Positions 25,722-35,406 of a stretch of DNA of 64,000 bases are shown piece after piece; within the stretch, counting starts at the first letter, position 1; each line of letters begins with the position of its first letter. Made by a program: the position numbers and the translations under genes. Origin of the DNA: Halomonas sp. 54_146. Lineage in GTDB: Bacteria > Pseudomonadota > Gammaproteobacteria > Pseudomonadales > Halomonadaceae. Under the pieces are notes generated by a model. That model did not search any database, was not told the origin of the DNA, and worked only from the letters and a program-made list of their open reading frames with translations. Where the stretch lies: positions 44,981 through 108,980 of the forward strand of contig NZ_LGEN01000008.1 of NCBI RefSeq assembly GCF_001507855.1, in the 5' to 3' direction.

Positions 25722-27302
25722 ATGGCTGATAGCACTGCTACCCCCGTCCGCCGCGCCCTTTTGAGCGTTTCTGATAAAACCGGCATTGTGGAATTCGCCC
25801 GCGGCCTGACCGAACACGGCGTTGAATTACTCTCCACTGGCGGTACCTTCCGCTTGCTACAGGAAAATGCCATTCCTGTGAAAGAAGTCTCTGAGCACAC
25901 CGGCTTCCCCGAAATTATGGATGGCCGTGTCAAAACCCTGCACCCGAAAATCCACGGCGGCATTTTAGCCCGTCGCGGCCAGGATGATGCCGTCATGGCT
26001 GAGAACGACATCACCCCGATCGACATGGTAGTCGTCAATCTCTACCCGTTTGCCGCCACGGTGGCTAAGCCTGATTGCACGCTTGAAGATGCCATCGAAA
26101 ATATCGACATCGGCGGCCCCACCATGGTGCGTGCCTGCGCCAAAAATCATGCTTACACCACTATCGTGGTTAATAGCAGCGACTACGCCCAGGTGTTGGG
26201 CGAATTGGCAGCACAAAATGGCCAGGTAACGAGCGCCACGCGTTTCGATTTAGCCGTTAAAGCCTTTGAGCACACCGCTGGCTACGATGGCGCTATTGCT
26301 GATTATCTCGGCCGAAAAGTAAACGCGGCCGATGAAGCCTTCCCGCGCACCTTTAACCTGCAGCTGCATAAAAAGCAGGATATGCGTTACGGCGAAAACC
26401 CTCATCAGCAGGCGGCTTTTTACGTAGACCCAGACGCCAGCGAGCCCAGCGTTGCCACAGCGAAAATGCTGCAGGGCAAGCCGCTTTCGTATAACAATGT
26501 TGCTGATACCGATGCAGCCTTTGAGTGCGTAAAAGCCTTTAACGAGACGGCTTGTGTGATTGTAAAACACGCCAACCCCTGCGGCGTGGCGATTGGTGCC
26601 ACCGCGTTGGCAGCCTACGACAAGGCCTTTGCCACCGACCCCACCAGTGCGTTTGGCGGCATTATTGCCTTCAATACGCCGCTGGACGCCGAAACGGCTC
26701 AGGCAATTATTGACCGCCAGTTTGTTGAGGTAATCATTGCCCCAGGCGTCAGCGATGAAGCCGCCGCTATCGTGGCAAATAAGCAAAACGTGCGTTTACT
26801 GGACGTTAGCGCTAACTGGCCCGGCAAACATCAATCCACCTTTGATCTCAAGCGCGTTAACGGCGGTTTATTGGTGCAGGATCGCGATGAAGGCATGGTC
26901 GCCCGGGAAGATTTAACCGTGGTCAGCCAACGCGCGCCGAGCGAACAGGAGCTGCGTGACCTCGCCTTTGCTTGGCGGGTGGCTAAATTCGTTAAATCCA
27001 ACGCCATTGTGTACGCCAAGCAAGGTCAAACAATCGGCGTTGGCGCTGGGCAAATGAGCCGTGTGTACTCGGCCAAAATTGCCGGTATTAAAGCCGCAGA
27101 CGAAGGCCTTTCGGTACCTGGCTCAGTGATGGCGTCCGACGCTTTCTTCCCCTTCCGCGATGGCATCGATGCCGCTGCGGCTGCAGGTATTACCGCCGTG
27201 ATTCAGCCCGGTGGCTCCATGCGTGACCAAGAAGTGATCGACGCTGCCAACGAAGCGGGCATTGCCATGGTATTTACCGGCATGCGCCATTTCCGTCACT
27301 AA
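25722..27302 (+). CDS. purH: Bifunctional AICAR transformylase/IMP cyclohydrolase
   Basis: 526 aa, standard length. It performs the last two steps of IMP synthesis. The N-terminal MGS-like cyclohydrolase domain ([34 protein letters not shown]) is followed by the transformylase domain ([26 protein letters not shown]). The usual downstream purD is absent; a strong terminator follows directly and the next gene is convergent gabD. Confidence 0.97.
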   Translation: MADSTATPVRRALLSVSDKTGIVEFARGLTEHGVELLSTGGTFRLLQENAIPVKEVSEHTGFPEIMDGRVKTLHPKIHGGILARRGQDDAVMAENDITPIDMVVVNLYPFAATVAKPDCTLEDAIENIDIGGPTMVRACAKNHAYTTIVVNSSDYAQVLGELAAQNGQVTSATRFDLAVKAFEHTAGYDGAIADYLGRKVNAADEAFPRTFNLQLHKKQDMRYGENPHQQAAFYVDPDASEPSVATAKMLQGKPLSYNNVADTDAAFECVKAFNETACVIVKHANPCGVAIGATALAAYDKAFATDPTSAFGGIIAFNTPLDAETAQAIIDRQFVEVIIAPGVSDEAAAIVANKQNVRLLDVSANWPGKHQSTFDLKRVNGGLLVQDRDEGMVAREDLTVVSQRAPSEQELRDLAFAWRVAKFVKSNAIVYAKQGQTIGVGAGQMSRVYSAKIAGIKAADEGLSVPGSVMASDAFFPFRDGIDAAAAAGITAVIQPGGSMRDQEVIDAANEAGIAMVFTGMRHFRH

Positions 27303-27357
27303 ACGCAGTTTGCAGCACTAACACCCGAAAACACACGAAGTTAAGATCCACAAAATG

Positions 27358-27395
27358 AAAAAGCCCCACCGGAATATTGCAGGTGGGGCTTTTTT
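27358..27395 (+). terminator. Rho-independent terminator after purH
   Basis: AAAAAGCCCCACC stem with GGTGGGGCTTTTT partner around an 11-nt loop. The A-tract on the other side makes it potentially bidirectional for the convergent gabD. Confidence 0.93.
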
Positions 27396-27441
27396 ACGCT
27401 CTTTTGTTCATTCTTATTATCAACAAACGGCACGACGAGGC

Positions 27442-28899
27442 TTAGCCGAGATCAATACACAGGTACTTGGTTTCAAGATACTCTTCCAAGCCCTGATGAC
27501 CACCCTCGCGGCCTAATCCTGACGCCTTCACCCCACCAAACGGTGCCGCCGCATTGGAAATGATGCCGGTGTTGATTCCCACCATGCCATACTCAAGCGC
27601 CTCGGCCACGCGCCAGACACGGGCAAGATCACGCGAGTAAAAATAAGAGGCCAGGCCATACTCGGTATCATTGGCCATCTCAATGGCGGTTTCTTCATCG
27701 TCAAACGGGAAGACAGCGGCTAATGGGCCAAAAGTCTCTTCATGAGCCACTTTCATTTTATCAGTGGCAAAGCTGATCAGCGTCGGCGTAAAGAAATTTC
27801 CACCTAGCGGATGCGGATGCCCCCCCAGCAGTAACTCTGCGCCATTATCGATCGCATCCTGCACGTGCTCGCTGACTTTTTTAACCGCGTTCTCGTCGAT
27901 TAGCGGGCCAATATTAATGTTGGGTTTAGTGCCATCACCCACATGCAGTTCGCTGTTCATAGCGACCGCGAGTTTTTCACAAAAGGCGTTAATGACGCTG
28001 GATTGGACTAAAAAGCGGTTGGTGCAAACACAGGTTTGCCCCGCGTTGCGGAATTTTGCCGCCATAGCGCCTTCAACGGCTGCGTCTAAATCGGCGTCTT
28101 CAAAGACAATAAAAGGCGCATTACCGCCTAATTCCAACGAGATTTTCTGGATATGCTCAGCGGCTTGCGCCATGAGCTTGCGACCCACTTCGGTCGAGCC
28201 AGTGAAGGTGATCTTGCGCACTTTAGGCGATTGCGTCATGGCTTGAGCAATATCGCTAGCGCTACCCGGCACGACATTAAACACCCCGCGTGGAATGCCC
28301 GCACGTTCAGCTAATAGCGCCAGCGCCGTGGCTGAAAATGGCGTTTGGCTAGCAGGTTTAACCACAATGGTGCAGCCTGCCGCTAACGCAGCGCCGGCTT
28401 TGCGGGTAATCATCGCCGCGGGGAAATTCCAGGGCGTGATCGCGCCCACCACGCCTACCGGCTGTTTGGTAACCACAATGCGCTGATTCGCTTTTGCTGC
28501 AGGAATCGTTTCACCATAAACACGCCGCGCTTCCTCAGCAAACCAGCGCAAAAAACTGGCGGCATAAGCAATTTCGCCAGCGGCTTCTTTGAGCGGCTTG
28601 CCCTGCTCGTAGGTCATCAGCATGGCGAGGTCTTGCTGGTGCTCCAGCATCAGGTCGTGCCATTTCATCAGCAAATCGGCACGTTCCTGGGCGGTCAGCG
28701 CCCGCCACGCAGGCAGGGCGGCATCCGCAGCATCAATCGCCCGTTCGGTTTCGGCTTTGCCTAACCGTGGGATATCCCCAATTACCTCGCCGGTTGCCGG
28801 ATTCAAGACCGTAATCTGTTCGCCGCTATCTGCCGCGACCCAACTGCCGTCAATATAGGCAAAGGGGCAATACAGCTGTGTTTCTTTAAGCGCTTCCAT
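27442..28899 (-). CDS. gabD: Succinate-semialdehyde dehydrogenase, GabD type
   Basis: 485-aa aldehyde dehydrogenase oxidising succinate semialdehyde to succinate in GABA catabolism. It has the cofactor loop TPWNFPAAMITRK, TFTGSTEVGRKLM, catalytic Glu in LELGGNAPF and catalytic Cys in NAGQTCVCTNRF (with the paired second Cys of GabD enzymes), plus FGGVKASGLGREGG at the C-terminus. ATG start with CAGGAG. No gabT neighbour is present, so another semialdehyde cannot be excluded. Confidence 0.9.
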   Translation of the reverse strand: MEALKETQLYCPFAYIDGSWVAADSGEQITVLNPATGEVIGDIPRLGKAETERAIDAADAALPAWRALTAQERADLLMKWHDLMLEHQQDLAMLMTYEQGKPLKEAAGEIAYAASFLRWFAEEARRVYGETIPAAKANQRIVVTKQPVGVVGAITPWNFPAAMITRKAGAALAAGCTIVVKPASQTPFSATALALLAERAGIPRGVFNVVPGSASDIAQAMTQSPKVRKITFTGSTEVGRKLMAQAAEHIQKISLELGGNAPFIVFEDADLDAAVEGAMAAKFRNAGQTCVCTNRFLVQSSVINAFCEKLAVAMNSELHVGDGTKPNINIGPLIDENAVKKVSEHVQDAIDNGAELLLGGHPHPLGGNFFTPTLISFATDKMKVAHEETFGPLAAVFPFDDEETAIEMANDTEYGLASYFYSRDLARVWRVAEALEYGMVGINTGIISNAAAPFGGVKASGLGREGGHQGLEEYLETKYLCIDLG

Positions 28900-29018
28900 G
28901 ACAGGCTCCTGACCAAATAATGGCCTTGTAGGCTTATAAACGTCTTCATGCTAAGACGAAACACCCCTGTAAACCAAGTTTGCGGCGTGCGTTACTTACC
29001 CAATGACCGACAACACAC

Positions 29019-29570
29019 TCAATTAATTAACAGCAAAAATTCTTGTCGAGTCGCTTGGTTGCTGCGAAACCCGCCTAGCATGACTGACGATGTCATGCTG
29101 GAGTTTTGTTTTTCTACGCCGCGCATCATCATGCACAGGTGCCGCGCCTCAATGACCACAGCAACCCCCTTTGCCTGGGTGACTTCCTGCACCGCCTCGG
29201 CAATTTCACGGGTGAGGTTTTCTTGAATCTGCATGCGGCGGGCAAACATATCCACAATGCGCGCAAACTTAGATAGCCCTAGCACTTTGCCGTTAGGCAA
29301 ATAGGCAATGTGGCACTTGCCAATAAAGGGCAGCAGGTGATGCTCACACATTGAATAAAGCTCAATGTCTTTTATCAGCACCATTTCATCGGTCTGCGAC
29401 TCAAACACTGCGCCATTAACAATCTCTTCGAGGGATTGATTATAGCCCGCATTTAAAAACTGCATGGCTTTTGCCGCACGCTTAGGCGTGTCTATTAGCC
29501 CTTCACGGTCGGGGTTTTCACCAAGAGCTGAAATTATCTGGCGGTAGTGCTGGGCGATTTCATCGGACAT
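29019..29570 (-). CDS. folE: GTP cyclohydrolase I
   Basis: 183 aa. It converts GTP to dihydroneopterin triphosphate, the first step of folate biosynthesis. Zinc ligands are present in [11 protein letters not shown] (Cys, His) and HLCMMMRGV (Cys). [15 protein letters not shown] is conserved. The track start at 29582 (ATGAGGCTTAAT) precedes the better ATG at 29570, whose SD is the GAGG inside that sequence. Upstream are two TGTACA palindromes flanking a candidate promoter. Confidence 0.95.
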   Translation of the reverse strand: MSDEIAQHYRQIISALGENPDREGLIDTPKRAAKAMQFLNAGYNQSLEEIVNGAVFESQTDEMVLIKDIELYSMCEHHLLPFIGKCHIAYLPNGKVLGLSKFARIVDMFARRMQIQENLTREIAEAVQEVTQAKGVAVVIEARHLCMMMRGVEKQNSSMTSSVMLGGFRSNQATRQEFLLLIN

Positions 29571-29582
29571 ATTAAGCCTCAT

Positions 29583-29897
29583 AAAAAACGTTGCTCAGTC
29601 GCGCAAAAGGCTGACAGCCATTTCAACAAGCGGGGCCAACAACCCCTTTGCGCCAATGGATAACAGAGCAACCTGAAAAATACAGTAGCCAGCGTATTAA
29701 CCGGCAATTCATGTACAAAAAATATACGCTCAAATAATTCTGTACAATGATTATTGATGAGAAAAGCTATTTTAACGTACATCCCCCTGCTGTGGCAGAG
29801 TGCCGCGTCGCCCACTTCGCAAACATTAGCCCTGTGATATGATGGGTTGTTTTTATTTCCCTGCCTTTATTGCAGGCGCCCACATCGAGAGCTCGCC
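29583..29897. other. Divergent folE / secreted-protein spacer
   Basis: 315 bp. The 78-aa minus-strand ORF here has no RBS or recognisable domain and is not accepted. Content other than the TGTACA pair is AT-rich and unremarkable. It serves as promoter region for folE and for the rightward secreted-protein gene. Confidence 0.5.
29712..29746 (-). promoter_or_regulatory. Candidate folE promoter flanked by paired TGTACA palindromes
   Basis: TGTACA occurs at 29712-29717 and 29741-29746 (29 bp apart, about three helical turns). On the minus strand TTGTAC and TATATT lie between and across them as a weak -35/-10 pair with a short spacer. The symmetric spacing looks like operator half-sites, but no regulator can be named. 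Confidence 0.35.
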
Positions 29898-30458
29898 ATG
29901 TCATTTAAACCAACACCCTTTTGGTTGACCGCCATAGTGGCGCCCCTTGTCACCACCTCACTGTATGCGGCGGAAGCCACGCTTTCATTGCCAAGCAAGG
30001 CCACCGTCGGCGTTGAGGTCATTGAAACGCTAACGTTTGAGTCGAATCAAACGCGCCTTAGCGATATTTTGCTGCACCCGACGCAATCCGCCGATGCCTC
30101 GCACTCACTGCCGGAGTATTGCGTGATTATTGGCAATGCGCAGTTAGTCGACGAACGCATCCGCGTCACTACCCACGAAGCGACGTGCATTGAAACCCAC
30201 GCTGCCGACAGCAATATTTTTACAGGAGCGTTTAGCGCCAGCGCCTACGCCGAAGATGGCCTTTATGGCATTGCTTGCGAAACATCACCCTGCACGCTCT
30301 CTCCTGGGCAGACGTTTCTATTAACGCTTGATGAAGCGGTAGATATCGAGGAGCTGGACAACCCCTCCGCTGAGCTTAACCAGCAACGCCGCCAGGCAAA
30401 TGGGGAAGGCGTTGCTAATCCCATCCCCAGAGACCAAGCCACTCCAGACGCCGAATAA
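29898..30458 (+). CDS. Secreted protein of unknown function
   Basis: 186 aa from the ATG at 29898 (the track extends to 29847 without an RBS; here GAGAGCTCGCC precedes). A signal peptide of about 25 residues ends at SLYAAEA. The mature part has four cysteines (PEYCVII, EATCIET, GIACETSPCTL), consistent with two disulfides and periplasmic location, and an acidic Gln/Asn-rich tail. EYCVIIGNAQLVDERIRVTT vaguely recalls the periplasmic domain of TraB/VirB10-like proteins, but not enough to assign. It is convergent with srkA. Confidence 0.7.
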   Translation: MSFKPTPFWLTAIVAPLVTTSLYAAEATLSLPSKATVGVEVIETLTFESNQTRLSDILLHPTQSADASHSLPEYCVIIGNAQLVDERIRVTTHEATCIETHAADSNIFTGAFSASAYAEDGLYGIACETSPCTLSPGQTFLLTLDEAVDIEELDNPSAELNQQRRQANGEGVANPIPRDQATPDAE

Positions 30459-30488
30459 TAGGCAGTCGATCATACTCACGCGGGTTGG

Positions 30489-31463
30489 CTATGCCAGCCA
30501 GCGTGGGTTATCTAATTGCAGGCACTGCTGCTCTAACTGGCGGATATGCTGATCCCAATAGCCGCTATCAGCTATCCACGGAAACGCACGCGGAAAAGCG
30601 GGGTCATCCCACCGCGATATCAGCCAGGCCGTATGCCGAATGAGGCGGTAGCTCCTCAGCGGTTCAATAAGCGACATCTGTTCTGTCGGGAACGGGCGAG
30701 TTTCTTCGTAACCTTCGGTAATTTCACTCAAATACGAGTGCCAGCCCTGCGGGTCATCGGTAGGCAGCAACATCCAAATATCCTGAATCGCTGGCACCAT
30801 TAGGCAGTCATCAAAATCGACCAGGGTGAACTGCTCTTCACGCCCCAGCACATTGCCCAAGTGGCAATCGCCGTGGCAGCGAATCATGCTGGCGGCAGGC
30901 ACGTTATGCTTTAAAAGCTGCTGGTGTATTGTTTGAATGACCTTTTCATAGGCTCGCCGCTGATGGCGGGTTAGCCGCTCGCTAGCAAGCACCCGCTGCT
31001 GAGCATCCAGAATACCGCTTGCCATCTCTAAGCGTGGGCGATGCTGAAACGGTTTTTTAGCCGCAACCTGATGTAACCGCCCCAATACTTCCCCCATGGC
31101 AAATAGGTGAGCAGGGTTATCCAATTCCGGCGCTTGGCCAGGGCAATGAGGGAACAGCGCAAACCGAAACGCCTTAAAAAAATGTAACGACACACCCGCC
31201 TTATCACGCCAAGGCGCTACTACCGGCACTTTACTGTTAGCTAGCTCCTGCAAAAAATCGTGCTCTTCTTGAATCGCCAGCTCTGACCAGCGGTCGGGGC
31301 GGTAAAACTTAATTATCCAGTTTTTGCCATCCTCATCGCGAAACATCAGCACGCGGTTTTCATAGCTATTAAGTGCGAAAGGCTCTCCTGCAGGCCAAAT
31401 ATCCACTGACTCTGCAGCAGACATGACTAAGTCAGGCGAAAGAGAGCTAAAAGGGTGTGACAT
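30489..31463 (-). CDS. srkA: Stress-response protein kinase SrkA (YihE family)
   Basis: 324-aa aminoglycoside-phosphotransferase-fold Ser/Thr kinase implicated in counteracting stress-induced death and in envelope stress in E. coli. IIKFYRPDRWS (ATP Lys), catalytic loop IRCHGDCHLGNVLG and DFDDCL (metal Asp) are intact. Length matches E. coli (328). ATG start with AGGAG. It is monocistronic here, without the dsbA partner seen in enterobacteria. Confidence 0.93.
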   Translation of the reverse strand: MSHPFSSLSPDLVMSAAESVDIWPAGEPFALNSYENRVLMFRDEDGKNWIIKFYRPDRWSELAIQEEHDFLQELANSKVPVVAPWRDKAGVSLHFFKAFRFALFPHCPGQAPELDNPAHLFAMGEVLGRLHQVAAKKPFQHRPRLEMASGILDAQQRVLASERLTRHQRRAYEKVIQTIHQQLLKHNVPAASMIRCHGDCHLGNVLGREEQFTLVDFDDCLMVPAIQDIWMLLPTDDPQGWHSYLSEITEGYEETRPFPTEQMSLIEPLRSYRLIRHTAWLISRWDDPAFPRAFPWIADSGYWDQHIRQLEQQCLQLDNPRWLA

Positions 31464-31533
31464 TGGTCACTCCTGGGTTTGGCGAAAGGATTGGGCGAAA
31501 GGGCTTATCAATAGTCGAAAACCGTAGAGTCTA

Positions 31534-32262
31534 TCAACCCTTACCTAAAGGTGTCCGCGCTACCGCCCAAATATCGACGCGTTTAGCGCCTGCGGTTAAC
31601 CCAGCACGCGCCAGCGCATGGCCTGTAGAGCCTGTTGTCACAACATCATCAATAATCACGATATGTTCGGGAGTAGGCACCTCAAATGTAAAAGCGCCGG
31701 TTAAATTGGCTGCCCGCTCACGGCGGTTCAACGTGCGCTGGGTGCGGCTCGCTTTAATACGCTTAGCGTTTATCAAAGGCATGCCCAGCGCTCGCCCAAG
31801 CTGCTCCGCTAGCCAATAAGATTGATTAAACCCGCGCTTACGGGCGTTGGTTGAATGCATCGGCACCGGTACGAAGGCTTGCCCTGTCAGAGATGGCGGC
31901 GTCAATAGCATCAGCTCACACAACAGCATGCCAGCCCGGGGAGAAGCATTAAATTTAAAATCATGGATCAACGCTTTAATGCTGTTTTGATACAACAGCC
32001 CTGCCTGTGTGGCAGTAAATGCAGGTGGATCAACTAAGCAGCGCCCGCACACCGGCTGCTCCTTCGCCACTGGCTCGCCACACTGACGGCAGGCACGTAG
32101 GTTCCAGGGCAGCTCTTCTACGCAACAAGCGCACCAACCCCGCCCTTTTGCAGCAGGTGCCAGGCAGAAAGCGCAGTAACCGGGCATTGCGCGCTTTACC
32201 AAATCGCTTCCCCGCTGTAGCCAGCGCCGTAGTTGCATACTTAGCTGCATACTTAGTTGCAT
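31534..32262 (-). CDS. comF: ComF-family phosphoribosyltransferase-like protein
   Basis: 242 aa. N-terminal zinc-ribbon cysteines (CAFC, CACC, CRQCGEP, CGRC) and a C-terminal type I PRTase fold with PVPMHSTNARKRGFNQS and the PRPP loop VIIDDVVTTGSTG. The family participates in DNA uptake in competent bacteria, but its biochemical role is unclear. The N-terminus MQLSMQLSMQL is encoded by 12-bp tandem repeats directly after SD AAGGGG, offering three in-frame starts. Confidence 0.9.
   Translation of the reverse strand: MQLSMQLSMQLRRWLQRGSDLVKRAMPGYCAFCLAPAAKGRGWCACCVEELPWNLRACRQCGEPVAKEQPVCGRCLVDPPAFTATQAGLLYQNSIKALIHDFKFNASPRAGMLLCELMLLTPPSLTGQAFVPVPMHSTNARKRGFNQSYWLAEQLGRALGMPLINAKRIKASRTQRTLNRRERAANLTGAFTFEVPTPEHIVIIDDVVTTGSTGHALARAGLTAGAKRVDIWAVARTPLGKG
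32229..32262 (-). repeat. 12-bp tandem repeat at comF start
   Basis: TTGCATACTTAG-type 12-bp unit, just under three copies, encoding MQLSMQLSMQL. Each unit supplies an ATG, so copy number changes the number of start codons without changing frame. Confidence 0.85.
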
Positions 32263-32303
32263 ATCGACCCCTTGCTGCTATGTGCATAAGAGTAAATTAC
32301 TTA

Positions 32304-32331
32304 TTGACATCCACTTAAAAAATGATAATAT
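32304..32331 (+). promoter_or_regulatory. Candidate sigma-70 promoter of tRNA-Leu
   Basis: Consensus -35 TTGACA (32304-32309) with -10 TAATAT (32326-32331), 16-bp spacer, ending 13 bp before the mature tRNA 5' end. Confidence 0.65.
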
Positions 32332-32344
32332 ACGCCTCGTCTTA

Positions 32345-32429
32345 GCGGATGTGGTGGAATTGGTAGACACGCTAGATTTAGGTTCTAGTGCCGTAAGGTG
32401 TGGGAGTTCGAGTCTCCCCATCCGCACCA
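32345..32429 (+). tRNA. tRNA-Leu (anticodon UAG)
   Basis: 85 nt including encoded CCA. Acceptor stem GCGGATG/CATCCGC, D arm GGTGGAATTGGTAGAC, anticodon stem-loop CTAGA-TTTAGGT-TCTAG placing TAG at 34-36, a long variable arm (class II) and T arm GGGAGTTCGAGTCTCCC. Decodes CUN leucine codons, chiefly CUA. A GTTTCTA/TAGAAAC hairpin follows at 32441-32460 but lacks a T-tract. Confidence 0.97.
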
Positions 32430-32748
32430 ATTACTTGTTAGTTTCTATCTTGTTAGAAACGTTATGCCCTTCAGAAATTTCTTATATAGACTAAATAAAG
32501 TTACCTGATTAAGACATATTAGGAAAATATTTTTAGTCGCTCCCTTCTCAAGATTCTCTATTTTATAAACTCTTCAAATAAATCAATGGCTAATGCCATG
32601 CTTTCTTGTGCCTACTGTTTACGTGATTTCCGTTTACGTGATTTTCTCGCCATTTGCAGTCACTATGGCTGACTTGCATCCGCTTTTCCGCTAGGCTCTG
32701 GGTAAATTGTTACCAAGCGGCGCTGTACGCTACTAGTGAGACCCCCCA
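32430..32748. other. Spacer between tRNA-Leu and outer-membrane protein gene
   Basis: 319 bp, AT-rich in its first half. Apart from the hairpin just after the tRNA, no ORF or motif could be supported. A promoter for the 333-aa gene is presumed near 32650-32740. Confidence 0.5.
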
Positions 32749-33750
32749 ATGCAAAAAATTATAACGCTCTGCTGGCTTGGTTTAATCACGACGATGGCGG
32801 CTAACGCCTATGCCGACAGTGTCTCTGCCGAAGAAGAGGACAGCGACCTTCCCCTATGGGCGGAAGAGCGCATTGAACCGTTCCGTGAAAGCGTAGGCAA
32901 CTGGGTTGATAACACATCGCGCCGTGTCGATGGCTTCTTCGGTACTGACGACCATTTACAAGTAGCCAATGAGTCTTACCTGCGCCTAGGGCAAGAGATT
33001 GACTGGATGGAAGGTGATGGCACTCGCGGTGACACCACACTTCGCTACCGCATTGACCTTCCTACTTCAGAAGAACGCTTGCGCCTGGTTATTGAAAGCG
33101 ACCCAGAAGAGTCTCAAGGCACTCTTGAAGAGCAAGGCTCAGGGCGACTTGCCAATGATCAGCGTGACCGTAGAAGCTCTACGTTAGGTTTAGATTGGCT
33201 TGAAAGCCGCGACAAGCGTGAAAATTGGAGTAACCGAGTAGGTGCCGGTGTTCGCTTACGCCTTCCCCTAGACCCTTATGTACGTTTCACTAGCGAGCGC
33301 CTGTGGCAACTGGGTGAAGGACCTTGGCAGTTGGAATCAAACAACCGCGTTTCATGGTTCAACAATGAAGGTTACTCAGCGCGCACGCGTTGGGATATAG
33401 GCCGCCCGTTAAGCGACAGCCGTCATTTACGGTTTATTTCTACCGTTCAGTGGCGCGAAGAAGAAGATAAACTTGAATTCAGCGAAATCGCTGAAATTAA
33501 CCACCGCATTAACCGGCGCAGCGCACTGCGTTACTCAGCCATTGCTATTGGTGAAAGCGCTTCTAACCCACGCATGACCAACTACTATTTACAAACACGC
33601 TATCGCCGCGATATTCATAAAGGCATTTTATTTGCCGACGTGATTCCCGAGCTACACTTTCAGCGCGATGTCAGCTACGACCCACGCTGGGCGATGACAC
33701 TGCGCTTAGAAATGTATTTTCAGCGGGAAATTACCCGCGACTATTTTTAA
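32749..33750 (+). CDS. Predicted outer-membrane/secreted protein of unknown function
   Basis: 333 aa with a signal peptide ending near ANAYADS. The mature protein has alternating hydrophobic/charged strands rich in Arg, Trp and Tyr (for example LRFISTVQWREEEDKLEF, TNYYLQTRYRRDI) and ends in an aromatic Phe (RDYF). These features fit a beta-barrel inserted by BAM. Conserved proteins of this look occur in marine gammaproteobacteria, but I know no function. A perfect bidirectional terminator follows. Confidence 0.75.
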   Translation: MQKIITLCWLGLITTMAANAYADSVSAEEEDSDLPLWAEERIEPFRESVGNWVDNTSRRVDGFFGTDDHLQVANESYLRLGQEIDWMEGDGTRGDTTLRYRIDLPTSEERLRLVIESDPEESQGTLEEQGSGRLANDQRDRRSSTLGLDWLESRDKRENWSNRVGAGVRLRLPLDPYVRFTSERLWQLGEGPWQLESNNRVSWFNNEGYSARTRWDIGRPLSDSRHLRFISTVQWREEEDKLEFSEIAEINHRINRRSALRYSAIAIGESASNPRMTNYYLQTRYRRDIHKGILFADVIPELHFQRDVSYDPRWAMTLRLEMYFQREITRDYF

Positions 33751-33819
33751 TACGGCTTTAATACAGCAATATAGCGCTCAGCCAATAAGTGCTGGCTGAC
33801 AAACCTCGGCTCTGCACTA

Positions 33820-33853
33820 CTTAATGAGCGGCCTAAAGCAGCCGCTCATTAAG
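33820..33853. terminator. Bidirectional terminator between convergent genes
   Basis: Perfect 13-bp stem CTTAATGAGCGGC with GCCGCTCATTAAG around an 8-nt loop. T-tracts are short on both sides. Confidence 0.75.
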
Positions 33854-33896
33854 CTTATAACGCATGCTTACAACTTACGCTTACAACGGGAAACGA

Positions 33897-34658
33897 CTAC
33901 AGTCGCAAACCGCCGTCGCATTCAATGATGCGCCCTGTGAAGTAATCGTTCTCAAGAATAAAGGCAACGCTTTGAGCAATATTATCTGGCTCACCCAAAC
34001 GCTTGAGCGGAACGCCAGACGCAATGCGTTCTAACATTTCAGGACGCATCGCGGCAGTCATTTCTGTGCTAATAAACCCAGGTGCTACGGTGCCCGTGCG
34101 AATACCATAGCGTGCTAATTCTTTACTCCACGTTACGGTCAGCGCATGAATACCGGCTTTGGCAGCAGCGTAGTTACTCTGCCCCATATTGCCTGCCCGA
34201 GAAATGCTGGAAATATTGACGATGACGCCCTCATGCCCGGCTTCAATCATCTGAGTAGCGGCTTCGCGTCCACATAGAAAAACGCCGGTTAAATTAACAT
34301 TAATCACGTTTTGCCAGCTCTCCAGCGACATACGCTTTTCCACTTTTCCCTCTTTGGCTTTTACCAACAGCGCATCTTGCGTAATACCGGCGTTATTGAC
34401 ACAGCCACTGATCGGCCCCAGGCGCTGTGCAATATCAGCAAAGGCCTGGATCACAGAGTTTTCATCGGCAACGTTCACCACAAACGCCTGGGCATCAATG
34501 CCTTCTGAAGAGAGCTGAGAAACGGCTTGGTCAAGCGTTTCAGCGTTCATGTCCAACAGCGCTATACGAGCACCCTGTTTGCCCAAACGTTGCGCCATGG
34601 CATAACCCAGGCCACGCGCACCACCGGTGACTGCGATTACTTTATCGTTAAGTATCAT
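33897..34658 (-). CDS. Short-chain dehydrogenase, FabG-like
   Basis: 253 aa from ATG 34658 (AAGGAG six bases upstream; the track's 34700 start is not preceded by an SD). Classical SDR: cofactor loop [13 protein letters not shown], active-site Ser in NISSIS and YAAAK. Similar to 3-oxoacyl-ACP reductases, but it is outside any fatty-acid operon, so it may be an acetoacetyl-CoA reductase or another NAD(P)H oxidoreductase. Asp at the end of the second strand (LLDMN) suggests NAD(H) preference; this is inference. Confidence 0.85.
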   Translation of the reverse strand: MILNDKVIAVTGGARGLGYAMAQRLGKQGARIALLDMNAETLDQAVSQLSSEGIDAQAFVVNVADENSVIQAFADIAQRLGPISGCVNNAGITQDALLVKAKEGKVEKRMSLESWQNVINVNLTGVFLCGREAATQMIEAGHEGVIVNISSISRAGNMGQSNYAAAKAGIHALTVTWSKELARYGIRTGTVAPGFISTEMTAAMRPEMLERIASGVPLKRLGEPDNIAQSVAFILENDYFTGRIIECDGGLRL

Positions 34659-34839
34659 TATTAACTCCTTGCGGCAGATTAAATCAGCTTCATTGTGCAT
34701 TGCAGCATAGAATAACTACTGGCATAAATCGAGGGGTATAGCCGCGATAATACGCATCTTCAGCTGCTTGTTTATGACATTTCTGTCACCATATCTTACC
34801 CTTGCGACCGTGCTGGAGCCGTTTTTTCTGGAGTTGACC

Positions 34840-35325
34840 ATGCCCATTCTTATTTTCATATCCTTGTTTACTCTGCTTGATTTTGTGGTTCTGTTTTCAA
34901 TCGGCAGCCAAATCGGCCTACTGACCACCCTGCTTTTAGTGCTCAGCACAGGGTTCGCCGGGCTACACCTGATTCGTAAGGAAGGCGTGTCAACCTTTGC
35001 ACGGGCACGCCAACGGTTGCAGGCTGGTGAAATTCCCTCCAGCGAGCTACTCATTGGCGCGGCGCTAATTTTCGGTGGTGCCTTATTAATGGCCCCCGGC
35101 TTTTTATCCGATGCCCTAGGCTTGGCGTGCCTAATCCCCAGCGCACGTCAGCTAATGTTCAAAGCGCTTACCTGGCTGGGGCTGAAAACGGTTACTGGGC
35201 AGCAGCAAGACCCAAGCGCTTCATCCGCCCGGCCTAATGGCTATCAAAATAGCCAATCGTCACAACAGGATGGCCCTATTGAGGGAGACTTTATTAGCCG
35301 GGATGAACCTTTACGCCGCCGTTAA
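34840..35325 (+). CDS. fxsA: FxsA-family membrane protein
   Basis: 161-aa integral membrane protein, FxsA/YjeG family, associated in E. coli with overcoming phage T7 exclusion by F. Hydrophobic segments FISLFTLLDFVVLF, TTLLLVLSTGFAGLHLI and ALIFGGALLMAPGFLSDALG are typical, followed by a hydrophilic Gln/Ser-rich tail. The ATG at 34840 follows GGAG; the longer track ORF is not preceded by an RBS. The fxsA-groES-groEL order is common in gammaproteobacteria. Confidence 0.9.
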   Translation: MPILIFISLFTLLDFVVLFSIGSQIGLLTTLLLVLSTGFAGLHLIRKEGVSTFARARQRLQAGEIPSSELLIGAALIFGGALLMAPGFLSDALGLACLIPSARQLMFKALTWLGLKTVTGQQQDPSASSARPNGYQNSQSSQQDGPIEGDFISRDEPLRRR

Positions 35326-35378
35326 GACCGCCAGCCAAAAGAAATACATAAAAAAGGCAATTTTTTATTACCTCCCCC

Positions 35379-35406
35379 CTTGAAAGGCCACCTGCAGCCC
35401 CCATTT
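35379..35406 (+). promoter_or_regulatory. Sigma-32 heat-shock promoter of groESL
   Basis: -35 CTTGAAA (35379-35385) and -10 CCCCATTT (35399-35406) with a 13-bp spacer, matching the RpoH consensus almost exactly. Located 155 bp before groES. No CIRCE element was seen, so control is by RpoH rather than HrcA. Confidence 0.88.

Noticed and set aside
26250-26786. 178-aa ORF antisense to purH
   Set aside because: Shadow ORF; the sense strand encodes full-length purH.
29579-29815. 78-aa minus-strand ORF upstream of folE
   Set aside because: No ribosome-binding site, no domain, and it overlaps the folE promoter and leader; composition looks non-coding.
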